NCBI RefSeq assembly: GCF_016862575.1
Contig: NZ_BONF01000027.1
Coordinates: 62,001 to 126,000 of the forward strand
From: Catellatospora bangladeshensis
GTDB lineage: Bacteria > Actinomycetota > Actinomycetes > Mycobacteriales > Micromonosporaceae
Direction of reading: 5' to 3'
Length of the DNA stretch: 64,000 bases
Under the pieces are notes generated by a model, which ran no database searches, was not told the DNA's origin, and was given only the letters and a program-made list of their open reading frames with translations. This document shows, one piece after another, positions 9,205 through 16,865 of this stretch; position 1 is the first letter of the stretch; the number at the start of each line of letters is the position of its first letter. The translations under genes and the position numbers were made by a program.

Positions 9205-9956
9205 GAACGAGACTGATGGCGACGGCCGGGCGGGCGGTGAGCTGGTCGCTGGGGGCGGTGATGACGCTCGGCGCGCTCCCGGCGCTGGGCGGCTGCGACG
9301 AGCCGCGGTTGGCTGACGGATGCGTGGTGGTGGTGGACGGGTCCGGCTCCGGCCGGGCGGACGGCGGCTTCGACGTCGCCGGCGAGCTCAACGGCAGCCT
9401 GGTGAAGTTCGTGCGGGACAAGGGCTGCCGCATGGTGCGGTTCGCCCCCATCGCGCTCAGCTCGGAGGCCTCACCGTGCCGCGGGGAAGAGGTCGACGTC
9501 GACCCGGATTACTCCGGCGGCGGCGGCGTCGACCGGGAGGACGTTCGCAACCAGCGACGCGGCAAGGCGCTGGAGGTGGCACTGCAGCTGCTCGACTGCC
9601 TGCACCGCCAGACCGACCAGAACGGCTCGGACGTGCTCGGCGGGCTGAAGCTCGCGGCGCGTGCGCGACCTGCCGACGTGCCGTTCCACGTCCTCGTGGT
9701 AAGCGACTTCATCCACGCGGACGGGGTGGAGTACCTCAACCGTGAGGATCTGAGCACCGAGGCCAAGCGAGCGGCGCTGATCGAGCGGTACGCCTCCGAA
9801 GGGCGGATCGCCGACCTCTCCGGCGCCTCCGTCTACGGTCTCGGGTTCGGCCAGCTCTACAAGACGGGCAAGGCCGGCGCCTTCGACAGGTTCGAGACCT
9901 TCTGGAAGACGCTGCTGCTCGACCACGCCCACGCCGCCCAGTTCCACGTCCTGTAG
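9201..9956 (+). CDS. vWA-like lipoprotein with MIDAS motif
   Basis: 251 aa. A twin-Arg/hydrophobic leader ends in LPALGGC (Cys 32), a plausible lipobox. Mature residues begin with a strand VVVVDGSGSG, where D46-x-S48-x-S50 matches the metal-ion-dependent adhesion site of vWA domains. A second strand (HVLVVSDFIHADG, about residues 165-177) fits the later MIDAS-side loop. So it is probably a surface-anchored metal-binding protein-interaction module. vWA proteins often pair with AAA+ ATPases, and one is encoded across the divergent promoter. ATG overlaps the previous stop as ATGA. The vWA call rests on motif and strand order, not on an alignment. Confidence 0.72.
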   Translation: MRTRLMATAGRAVSWSLGAVMTLGALPALGGCDEPRLADGCVVVVDGSGSGRADGGFDVAGELNGSLVKFVRDKGCRMVRFAPIALSSEASPCRGEEVDVDPDYSGGGGVDREDVRNQRRGKALEVALQLLDCLHRQTDQNGSDVLGGLKLAARARPADVPFHVLVVSDFIHADGVEYLNREDLSTEAKRAALIERYASEGRIADLSGASVYGLGFGQLYKTGKAGAFDRFETFWKTLLLDHAHAAQFHVL

Positions 9957-9967
9957 AGGAGATCGAG

Positions 9968-11401
9968 ATGCGACACCTGTGGCGCCGGCTGCGCGGGCTG
10001 TTCGGCCCGCCCCGGCAGTCCATGCCGCCCGCGGACCCTGGTCCGCCCGCACGCTCGGTGCCCCAGCAGCGGGCCACCCCGCAGCGCACCATGGCCGCGG
10101 CGGTGACCGAAGCCAGGGCCAAAGGCACCGCTGACGGCCGGTCCGGGATGTTCGACCAGTGGTCGCTGGCCCCGGACACGGCTCCGCGTTATGTCAGGCA
10201 GCTGCAGGCCCAGCGCGAGGCGGAGAAGTCCGGCAGCGAGCAGGCCGGGCTGCGGGCGCTGATGGTCGAGGAGGCGCGGCGCCGGCCGCTGCGCGCCCGC
10301 GAGCGTGCCGACCAGGTGCGCGCCGGTCGGCTGGCCGGCCGCCTCGACGAGACCCTCGCGTTGATGGAGGGCGCCCGGCAGCGCATGCGGCTGCTCGCCG
10401 CGATCGAAGCGCGGGTGGAGCTGGTGCGCCGGCTCGGCCGCCGCGGCCTGGACGAGGTCAGGTCGACCTGGACCGACGAGCTCGACACGCTGAACGGCGA
10501 CCCGCTGCCGGCCGGGCCGTACGCGAGCTCGCTGGGCGCCGGCTCGCCGGCGCCGACGGGCGTGCCCGCGGTCGAGGCCGGGCCGAGCGGCGTCGACCGG
10601 GCCGCGCCGAGCCGGCCGGGGACGGACGGCGCCGCCCGGCGGGTGCTGTGGGAGGGACCCGCACCGCGTACCTTCGGCGCGCTGCACAGCTGGCTGCTGC
10701 TGGTGCTGCTGATGGCGGTGGAGACGCCGATCCAGTACTACATCTGGGAGTACTTCCACGGCTCGGGCACCGGTGCGGACCGGCTGTTCACCTGGGTGCT
10801 CACGGCCTCGTCCGTGGTGCTCATGGTGCTCTTCCCGCACATGGCCGGCCGCGTCTACCGGGCCCGCCGTGCCACCGGCGCCGATCGGCTGGCGGTGCTC
10901 ATCCCGCTGGTCATGCTGGCGCCGTGGATCTTCGTGGCGGGCATGCTCGGCTATCTGCGGGCGCAGGTGATCGACGTGCCCCCGATGCTGGAAGATCGCA
11001 CCGAGCTGGACATCCCGCTGAAGAGCGAGGCGCTGCACACGCACATCGCGACCATTGCCGCGGCGTTCATCTGTCTGCTCCTGCTCAGCGGGGCGATCGG
11101 CTTCCTGCTCGGGATGGCCGGTCCGCATCCGTACCAGGCGGCCTACGAGTGGAGCGACCGGCGCCGGGAACGGATCGAGGACGAGCTGGTGGCGATCGGC
11201 CCTGCGGCCCAGCTGGCGGACGAGGCCCCGTGGTCCACGGATCTGCTGGCCGAGCAGTGGCGCCGGGATAGGAACGTCATCGACGGGATCTACGAGGCCG
11301 CCGAGCACGCCTACTACGACGGTGTCGCGCGCGCCATGGCGAACCCCGCGGTGACCGACACGGTGACCCGCGGCGACGCAGGAGTCGGCAGTGTCCGCTG
11401 A
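9968..11401 (+). CDS. Four-helix membrane protein of unknown function
   Basis: 477 aa, family not recognised. Residues 1-230 are cytosolic-looking and helical with many Arg/Glu. Four membrane segments follow at about 236-256, 273-293, 308-330 and 362-384. The tail (about 390-477) is polar and acidic. The stretch between helices 3 and 4 (IDVPPMLEDRTELD) is probably extracytoplasmic. The gene starts 11 nt after the vWA stop with AGGAGA upstream, and its 3' end overlaps the radical SAM gene. It is possibly the membrane scaffold that links the lipoprotein to cytosolic parts. Confidence 0.72.
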   Translation: MRHLWRRLRGLFGPPRQSMPPADPGPPARSVPQQRATPQRTMAAAVTEARAKGTADGRSGMFDQWSLAPDTAPRYVRQLQAQREAEKSGSEQAGLRALMVEEARRRPLRARERADQVRAGRLAGRLDETLALMEGARQRMRLLAAIEARVELVRRLGRRGLDEVRSTWTDELDTLNGDPLPAGPYASSLGAGSPAPTGVPAVEAGPSGVDRAAPSRPGTDGAARRVLWEGPAPRTFGALHSWLLLVLLMAVETPIQYYIWEYFHGSGTGADRLFTWVLTASSVVLMVLFPHMAGRVYRARRATGADRLAVLIPLVMLAPWIFVAGMLGYLRAQVIDVPPMLEDRTELDIPLKSEALHTHIATIAAAFICLLLLSGAIGFLLGMAGPHPYQAAYEWSDRRRERIEDELVAIGPAAQLADEAPWSTDLLAEQWRRDRNVIDGIYEAAEHAYYDGVARAMANPAVTDTVTRGDAGVGSVR

Positions 11402-12050
11402 CGCTCTGATCGTCAACCGGGTGCTCTACCCGGTGACCGCCCTCGGGCCCGGCCGGCGTCTCGGCGTCTGGCTGCAGGGCTGTCCGCTCGCCTGCGCCGG
11501 GTGCATGTCCCGGGACACGTGGGACCCGGCGATGGGCGAGGTCGTGCCGGTCGCCGAGCTGGCCGCGTTGTGGGACACGGTGCAGGCCGACGGGGCGAGC
11601 GGGCTGACCGTGACCGGGGGTGAGCCGCTGACGCAGGCCGACGCGCTCGCCGCGTTCGTGCGACACGTCGCCGGCAACCGGATCGGGCCGGGAGGCGAGG
11701 CCGACATCCTCCTGTTCACCGGCTATGAGCTGGATGAGCTCGACCGTCGCCGGCAAGCCGCGCTCGAGGGGGTCGACGTGCTGGTCACCGGCCGGTTCCG
11801 GGCGGCCGAGCCGACGCGGCTCGTGCTGCGCGGCTCCGCCAACCAGGTGATGCATCTGCGCACCCCGCTCGGCGAGATGCGCTACCGGGAACTGGCGGCG
11901 GCCGAGACCGACACCCCGGCGATGCAGGCGTTCGTCGAGGGGGACAGGCTGCTGCTCAGCGGCGTGCCCCAGCGCGGCACCCTGGCGGTCCTGGAGCGCA
12001 CGCTGCGAGCGGGCGGGGTACAGCTCGACGGCGTCAGCTGGCGGCCGTGA
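11391..12050 (+). CDS. Radical SAM enzyme of the activase (NrdG-like) type
   Basis: 219 aa. CPLACAGC (Cys 31, 35, 38) is the CX3CX2C [4Fe-4S] motif. TVTGGEPL supplies the GGEP SAM-binding motif. The short length and N-terminus resemble anaerobic ribonucleotide reductase activases and other 4Fe-4S single-cluster proteins. No NrdD-like glycyl-radical partner is nearby, so it may instead modify a protein of this locus, for example the vWA lipoprotein precursor or the membrane protein. That is inference. GTG at 11391 follows GGAG at 7 nt and overlaps the preceding gene by 11 nt. It is the last gene before the terminator. Confidence 0.88.
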   Translation: MSADALIVNRVLYPVTALGPGRRLGVWLQGCPLACAGCMSRDTWDPAMGEVVPVAELAALWDTVQADGASGLTVTGGEPLTQADALAAFVRHVAGNRIGPGGEADILLFTGYELDELDRRRQAALEGVDVLVTGRFRAAEPTRLVLRGSANQVMHLRTPLGEMRYRELAAAETDTPAMQAFVEGDRLLLSGVPQRGTLAVLERTLRAGGVQLDGVSWRP

Positions 12051-12067
12051 CCACAACCGCGTCACTC

Positions 12068-12108
12068 GTGATCAAGGCTTCCGGACGGAGCGAGGGAGCC
12101 TTGATCAC
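12068..12108. terminator. Bidirectional terminator hairpin
   Basis: A perfect 12-bp inverted repeat GTGATCAAGGCT ... AGCCTTGATCAC closes a 17-nt loop. It lies between the radical SAM stop and the convergent transporter. The transporter's stop codon is inside the right arm. Confidence 0.7.
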
Positions 12109-13346
12109 GGTGCCTGCGGAGCGGGGCGGCGGGCGAGGACGAGCACCGGCCCGAGCGCGGCGAGCACGGCCAGGGTGACGGTCGCGGCGCCGGAGGCGAG
12201 CAGGGTGCCGTCCGGGCCGAGCCAGGTGACCAGCGGCCCGCCCAGGGCGGCGCCGACGGGCACCGCGGCGGTCATGATGGAGCCGCGGGCGGCGAGCACC
12301 GCGGGCAGGTCCGCCGGGCTCGCGGCGGACTGGAACAGGGTGATGTTGAACGCGGGGAACGGCCCGTAGACGAGGCCGCCGACGGCCAGCCCGGCCATGG
12401 TGACCCAGGTCGAGGTGGTGAAGCCGAACGGCAGCAGCGCCGCGCCCCATCCGGCGATGACCGCGATCGTGAACGGCCACGGCGCGACCCGGCGCAGTGT
12501 GCCCGCTAGCAGCCCCCCGATCACCGCGCCCACCCCGAACACGGCCCAGTACGCGCCGAGGAAGTCGGCGGAGCGGCCCAGCGTGTCGACGACGAACAGC
12601 GGCAGGGCCACCTCGACCGGGCCGTACAGCAGGCAGAAGACGGCGGTGAGGGCGAGCAGGCCGAGCAGTTCGGGCCGCCGGGCCAGCAGGCGGAAGCCGC
12701 CGGACGATTCGGCGCCGGGTTCGGCCGCGGTGGCGGGGACGCGTACGCCGCGCAGCACGGCGGCCAGCACAAGGTAGCTCTGCGCGTCGACGGCGACGGC
12801 CGCGGCCGGTCCGGTCGCGGCGACCAGCACGCCGGCCAGCGGCGGGCCGAGGATGATCGCGGTGGTCTGGCTGGTGCCGAGCAGCGTGTTGGCGCCGAGC
12901 CGGTGCTCGCTCGGCAGCAGCCTGCTGACCAGTGTGTACGTGCCCGCCGAGCCCCACGCGACGAGCAGCGACGACACGGCGAGCAGCGCGATGTAGCCGA
13001 CAGGGCTGAGCAGGCCGAGCGTGTACAGCAGCGCGGCTGTGCCCAGCGCCCCGCCGCGCAGCAGCGCGTTGGCGGTGACCAGGGTGCGCGCGTCGGCCCG
13101 GCGCAGCCGGCGGGCCAGCACCAGCGCGCCGAGCGCGGCGGGCAGGGAGAACGCGGCGACCGCCGCCCCGACCACGAGCGCCGCCTGCCCGGGTGGGGCG
13201 AGCTGGATCGCCAGCCAGGAGATCGCCACCACGCTCAGGCCGTCGCCGAGGTAGGACACGGTCTCGCAGGCCAGCAGGCGGCGGAAGCCCGCCACCGCCA
13301 GCACGTCCCGGTAAGCGGCCGGGACCAGGCTCTTCGCTGCTCGCAT
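12105..13346 (-). CDS. Major facilitator superfamily exporter
   Basis: 413 aa with about 12 membrane helices and the MFS layout of DHA/EntS-like drug or siderophore exporters. The N-terminus starts with a short cytosolic helix then FRRLLACETVSYLGDGLSVVA. A basic loop RRLRRADARTL lies between helices 2 and 3. I chose ATG at 13346 over an in-frame TTG at 13367 because the region just upstream looks like a promoter and operator that would put the transcript start at or next to this ATG. The substrate is unknown. Antibiotic or metallophore export is typical. Confidence 0.85.
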   Translation of the reverse strand: MRAAKSLVPAAYRDVLAVAGFRRLLACETVSYLGDGLSVVAISWLAIQLAPPGQAALVVGAAVAAFSLPAALGALVLARRLRRADARTLVTANALLRGGALGTAALLYTLGLLSPVGYIALLAVSSLLVAWGSAGTYTLVSRLLPSEHRLGANTLLGTSQTTAIILGPPLAGVLVAATGPAAAVAVDAQSYLVLAAVLRGVRVPATAAEPGAESSGGFRLLARRPELLGLLALTAVFCLLYGPVEVALPLFVVDTLGRSADFLGAYWAVFGVGAVIGGLLAGTLRRVAPWPFTIAVIAGWGAALLPFGFTTSTWVTMAGLAVGGLVYGPFPAFNITLFQSAASPADLPAVLAARGSIMTAAVPVGAALGGPLVTWLGPDGTLLASGAATVTLAVLAALGPVLVLARRPAPQAP

Positions 13347-13352
13347 CGGCAC

Positions 13353-13383
13353 AGCCTGCCAGCTCAAGCACGGTTGAGGTCAA
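13353..13383 (-). promoter_or_regulatory. MerR-type promoter with CTCAA/TTGAG operator
   Basis: On the minus strand TTGACC (13378-13383) would be a -35 box. The dyad CTCAA-N6-TTGAG follows directly and a weak -10 (CAGGCT) lies after a long 19-bp spacer. A dyad in an over-long spacer is the hallmark of MerR-family activated promoters. No merR gene is in the window. Confidence 0.5.
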
Positions 13384-13759
13384 CCGGAAGGCGCCGGCCG
13401 CCCGAGCCGCCTCCCACACTCTGCGGCGCGGGCCACAACTTCTGGGTTGTAGCTACAACCCAGAAGTTGTGGCGCGGATTCAGAAGTTGTGGCCTGCGGA
13501 CGCCGCCGGAAAGCCGCACGGGCGGAACCAGGTCACCCGCCGGGCGGTGCACGCGCAGCCGGACGGCGGCACGTCACTCCCGGGCCGGAAGCCACCCGAG
13601 GGGATCACCGTGGCCACAGGTCGGCGGGAACCACGCCGCGGAGCCGAGACTCGTCACTCGGAGAGCGGCGGCGCGTTTCGCGGCGGGTTCGCGCCGCCGC
13701 GATGACGCGCGCCGGGCCGGGCATCGGCGGCCGGGGCGACGAGTAGCCGAGGAGGCGGT
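13384..13759. other. Gene-free stretch with palindromes
   Basis: I find no credible gene in these 376 bp. They hold the 42-bp palindrome, an extra half-site, and the ribosome site of the downstream lipoprotein (GGAGG before 13760). The open frames across it are Arg/Gly-rich shadows. Confidence 0.6.
13432..13473. repeat. 42-bp perfect palindrome plus third half-site
   Basis: Bases 13432-13473 read identically on both strands, centred on GTAG/CTAC, with arms starting GCCACAACTTCTGGGTTG. The half CAGAAGTTGTGGCC recurs at 13481-13494 and also pairs with 13431-13444. It could be a large operator, a cruciform or a bidirectional terminator. Confidence 0.9.
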
Positions 13760-14296
13760 ATGACCAGGTGGAACCGGGCCGGGTGGCTGGTGATGGCCGC
13801 GGCCGGTCTGCTGGCGGGGTGCACGACCGGGGAGCCCGAGCCGGCGGGCCCGGCCGGTACGCCGGTGAGCGGCGCGGCGACGAGCGGTGCGCCGACCGCC
13901 GCCGCCCCGAGCCCGTCCGGTCCGTGTACGCCCAAGGTGGTGATGCAGCCGCTGCCCGACTGGGCGGACGCGGGCTTCAGCGGCGACACCACGATCGCGC
14001 ACACGCTCGGGGAGCGGGGCGAGATCGCGGCGATCCTGTTCGCGAACCCGCTGACCCACGACCGCAAGGACGGGGCGAACAACAAGATCCTCTGGGTGTC
14101 GCGGGAGCCGAACAGCGGCGGCGAGCCGCTGAAGATCATCGCCCGGCTGGACGGCCGGGGACAGCCGGTGGCCAAGGAGGTCCCGGGCGGCCCGGGTCCG
14201 TCCATCATCGACATGCCCGGTCCGGGCTGCTGGCGGATGGAGCTGACCTGGGCGGGGCACACCGACTGGCTGGACCTGGTCTACGCCGCGGGCTGA
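13760..14296 (+). CDS. Secreted lipoprotein, unknown function
   Basis: 178 aa. A basic start and hydrophobic stretch lead to lipobox LLAGC (Cys about 21), so the protein is probably lipid-anchored outside the membrane. A Pro/Ala/Gly/Ser linker runs to about residue 55. The remaining 120 residues form a compact domain (starting CTPKVVMQPLPDWAD) with a second conserved-looking Cys near the C-terminus (GPGCWRMEL), so one disulfide is possible. ATG follows GGAGG at 5 nt. It is a single-gene unit closed by a strong hairpin. I do not recognise the family. Confidence 0.78.
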   Translation: MTRWNRAGWLVMAAAGLLAGCTTGEPEPAGPAGTPVSGAATSGAPTAAAPSPSGPCTPKVVMQPLPDWADAGFSGDTTIAHTLGERGEIAAILFANPLTHDRKDGANNKILWVSREPNSGGEPLKIIARLDGRGQPVAKEVPGGPGPSIIDMPGPGCWRMELTWAGHTDWLDLVYAAG

Positions 14297-14304
14297 GCGC
14301 GGCA

Positions 14305-14338
14305 CGGCCCCGCCCGGTTCTCCAGCCGGGCGGGGCCG
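14305..14338 (+). terminator. Terminator hairpin
   Basis: A 13-bp perfect stem CGGCCCCGCCCGG and complement with an 8-nt loop begins 9 nt after the lipoprotein stop. Confidence 0.75.
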
Positions 14339-14536
14339 CTGCGATGCCGGGTGCCGGATGGTCCGGACCGGAACGCTCCCGCCGCCGAGTCTTGAAGCCT
14401 GCCGCGCCCCGGTCAACGGGCGGCCCCCATCGGCGCCGGTCGACCTGCGCGGACACCGTGCGGGCCGTGGAACTTACATCGGCCGGGGGTGGGGGAACGG
14501 CATGCCGAGCCCTACCGCTGCCCGTGAGCACCGGGT

Positions 14537-14542
14537 TATGGT
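14537..14542 (+). promoter_or_regulatory. -10 box of a leaderless promoter (LacI gene)
   Basis: TATGGT fits TANNNT and ends 6 nt before the ATG of the LacI gene, so transcription would start on the start codon. No ribosome site is present. Confidence 0.5.
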
Positions 14543-14548
14543 GCGTCA

Positions 14549-15592
14549 ATGACGAACGGGAGCGCTTCCACGCCGGACCGCGACGGTGTGGCCGCCCCGC
14601 CGACCCTCGCCGAGGTGGCCCGCGCCGCGGGGGTGTCCATCGCGACCGCGTCCCGGGTGCTGAACAACTCCACCCGGGTCAGCCCGGAGGCGTACCAGCG
14701 CGTCTGCGACGCGGCGAGCCGGCTCGGCTACCGCCGCCACCGCGCCGCCTGGGGCCGCGCGCAGACGCCGGTGCGGGCGGTCGCGGCCGTCATCCACGCC
14801 GCGCACCGGCTGGTGTTCACCGAGCCGTTCTTCGCCCGGTTCATCGGCGCCGTGGAGATGGAGCTGGCCCAGCACGACATGCCGCTGCTGGTCACGAACG
14901 TGTCCGGCACGCTCGCCGAGACGGTCGGGCGTTACCTGCGGGCGGGCAGCGTCGCCGGGGTCATCGTGGTGTCCGATCACGGGCCGCTGCCGCTGTCCGG
15001 CTCGCTGGCCTCGCTGGGCCTGCCGGTGACCGTGGTGGGCCGGCCGCTGCACCCGTACCAGGTGCCCTATGTGGACGCCGACAACCGCGGGGGCGCCCGC
15101 GCGGCGGTGGAGTACCTGCTGGGCAGGGGGCGCCGGGCGATCGCGCACCTGGCCGCGCCGCCGGACACCGGGCCGGGGGCCGACCGGCGTGCGGGATACA
15201 CCGACGCGGTCCGCGCGGCAGGGCTGACCGACCTGCCGATCGCGTACGGGGACTGGAGCCAGGCCTCCGCCGCGCACGCCATGCAGCGGCTGCTCGACCA
15301 GCGCCCGCAGCTCGACGCGGTGTTCGCCGCCTCGGACGTGATGGCCGCGGGCGCGGTGCGCTACCTGCGCCGGGTGGGCCGGCGCATCCCCGATGACGTG
15401 GCGGTGGTGGGCTTCGACGACCACGCGCTGGCCACCCAGGTGCGCCCGGCGCTGACCACGGTGCGCCAGCCCATCGAGCAGATCGGCGCGGTGGCGGTGC
15501 GCAGCCTGCTCGCGGCCGCCGCGGGGGAGCTGACGCCGGAGCAGGCCGCGACGGTGCTGCCCACCGAGCTGATCCTGCGCGACTCGGCCTGA
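14549..15592 (+). CDS. LacI-family transcriptional regulator
   Basis: 347 aa. The N-terminal helix-turn-helix and hinge (TLAEVARAAGVSIATASRVLNN, about residues 18-40) are classic LacI. The rest is a periplasmic-binding-protein-like sugar sensor that ends with the usual VGFDDHALATQVRPALTTVRQP segment. The target is not evident. The nearest sugar-related gene is the GH6 cellulase on the other strand, and cellulases are often under LacI-type control in actinomycetes, but I saw no clear matching operator. The start appears leaderless. It is convergent with the MEDS gene with only 1 nt between them. Confidence 0.92.
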   Translation: MTNGSASTPDRDGVAAPPTLAEVARAAGVSIATASRVLNNSTRVSPEAYQRVCDAASRLGYRRHRAAWGRAQTPVRAVAAVIHAAHRLVFTEPFFARFIGAVEMELAQHDMPLLVTNVSGTLAETVGRYLRAGSVAGVIVVSDHGPLPLSGSLASLGLPVTVVGRPLHPYQVPYVDADNRGGARAAVEYLLGRGRRAIAHLAAPPDTGPGADRRAGYTDAVRAAGLTDLPIAYGDWSQASAAHAMQRLLDQRPQLDAVFAASDVMAAGAVRYLRRVGRRIPDDVAVVGFDDHALATQVRPALTTVRQPIEQIGAVAVRSLLAAAAGELTPEQAATVLPTELILRDSA

Positions 15593-15593
15593 C

Positions 15594-16604
15594 TCAGCCC
15601 GCGGTCAGGTGCAGCCGCACGCTGGTGCCGCCGGGCCGGGTGTACAGGCGGACCAGGTCGCACAGCAGGTTCGCGGTCAGCAGCCCGTCGCCCGCCCGGC
15701 CGTCCTCGGCCCGCGTCGAGGGCACCCGGCCCGCCAGCGGGTCGGTGCGGTGGCCGGTGTCGTCGAGCTGGCAGAGCACCTGGTCGTGCTCGGCCCACAC
15801 GGCGATGCGGCCCGGTTGCCCGTCGCAGGCGAGCGCGTCGGCGGCCAGTTCGGCGACGGCGGCGGTCAGCGCGTCCTGCAGCCGCGGCTTCAGTCCGAGC
15901 GCGTCGGCCCGTTCCGCGACGAACGCCAGCAGTTCGGGCACCTGGTCCGGGGCGGCGAAGCCCATCGTCGCGGCGTAGCCGGGCACCGGCGGCAGGGGCT
16001 GGTTGCAGTCCGCCGCGGTGAGCCGGGGATCGGCGTACACGGGACTCGGCCGCAACCCGCCCCGGCGCTGCAGGAACGGGTGGGTGCGGTGGGCGTCGTG
16101 CACCACGTGCGGGTCGAGCAGCGCCGCGTCGTAGGGGCACAGCAGCGCCGCGTCCCGCCCGGCGAAGGCGAGGTTGACCAGCGCCTCATGCGCGACGCAC
16201 GCCGGGTATTCCAGCTCGCCGCGGCCCGGCCAGACCGGCTCGGCGACGATGGCGACCCGCCGCCCCGGGTGCCGGTCGGCGAAGGCCAGCAGGACGCCGG
16301 GCAGGATACGGCCGGGATTGCGGCCCTCGACCGCCATGTCCGCGAAGTGCACCCGGCTGCCCCGCGAGCCGAGGCAGTCGCGCAGGATCTCCAGCTTGGC
16401 GCTGGGCACGGCGACGAGCACCGGCTGTCCCGCGGTGAGCGCGGTGTGCACGAAGGCCAGGGTGCCGCTCACGTACTCGGCGACACCCCGGTACGGGAAG
16501 CCCACATGGTCGGGTCCGGCGGGTCCGGCCATGGCCGTCACGTCGGCGGCGCTGCGGGGAGCGGGAAGACGGTGTGCACGAGCCGTTGCGGCATTGGTCG
16601 CCAT
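15594..16604 (-). CDS. MEDS-domain sensor with HATPase/anti-sigma C-terminal domain
   Basis: 336 aa. Residues about 30-190 match the MEDS (methanogen/methylotroph DcmR sensory) domain, recognisable from HVGFPYRGVAEYVSG and the PVWPGRGELEYPACVAHEALVN stretch. Residues about 215-335 are an HATPase_c fold of the RsbW anti-sigma type. The N-box is altered (AVAELAADAL, where the family has a conserved Asn), so ATP binding may be weak. G-box-like DDTGHRTDPLAG is retained. This pairing is common in actinomycetes and probably sets the activity of an unlinked sigma or anti-sigma partner. The start is uncertain: ATG 16604 was chosen, and 16532 is possible. Confidence 0.8.
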   Translation of the reverse strand: MATNAATARAHRLPAPRSAADVTAMAGPAGPDHVGFPYRGVAEYVSGTLAFVHTALTAGQPVLVAVPSAKLEILRDCLGSRGSRVHFADMAVEGRNPGRILPGVLLAFADRHPGRRVAIVAEPVWPGRGELEYPACVAHEALVNLAFAGRDAALLCPYDAALLDPHVVHDAHRTHPFLQRRGGLRPSPVYADPRLTAADCNQPLPPVPGYAATMGFAAPDQVPELLAFVAERADALGLKPRLQDALTAAVAELAADALACDGQPGRIAVWAEHDQVLCQLDDTGHRTDPLAGRVPSTRAEDGRAGDGLLTANLLCDLVRLYTRPGGTSVRLHLTAG

Positions 16605-16691
16605 GCCATAGCGGGGGCGGTACCCATCAGGGCGGTGCGCCAAACCAGGTTCGCGGAGATTTCTCGCGGCCCTGCACCGGCTGAACGCAGG

Positions 16692-16764
16692 ACCGCCGGC
16701 GTCGCTGACACGACGCCGGCGGACGTGCCCCCGCGGCGGGGCCCAAGTTTCCGCCGCGGGGGCA
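16692..16764 (-). terminator. Tandem hairpins downstream of the cellulase
   Basis: Two adjacent perfect hairpins are present: 16724-16764 with 15-bp arms (GTGCCCCCGCGGCGG) and 16692-16721 with 12-bp arms (CCGCCGGCGTCG). They lie 102 nt past the cellulase stop on the minus strand and before the MEDS gene. Confidence 0.7.
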
Positions 16765-16865
16765 CTCTCCCTACGGACCCGCCGCGCCGGAGCACCCCGG
16801 CGGGCGGGTTCCCGGATGGTCCCGATCCTGAGCACCCATGCGGATGCGGGACCATCGTCGGCCCG

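Noticed and set aside
11391-12050. Radical SAM protein as NrdG with a linked anaerobic ribonucleotide reductase
   Set aside because: No NrdD is encoded nearby and the gene overlaps a membrane-protein gene of the vWA operon.
13432-13494. 42-bp palindrome as inverted ends of an insertion sequence
   Set aside because: The halves abut with no space for a transposase and no target duplication is visible.
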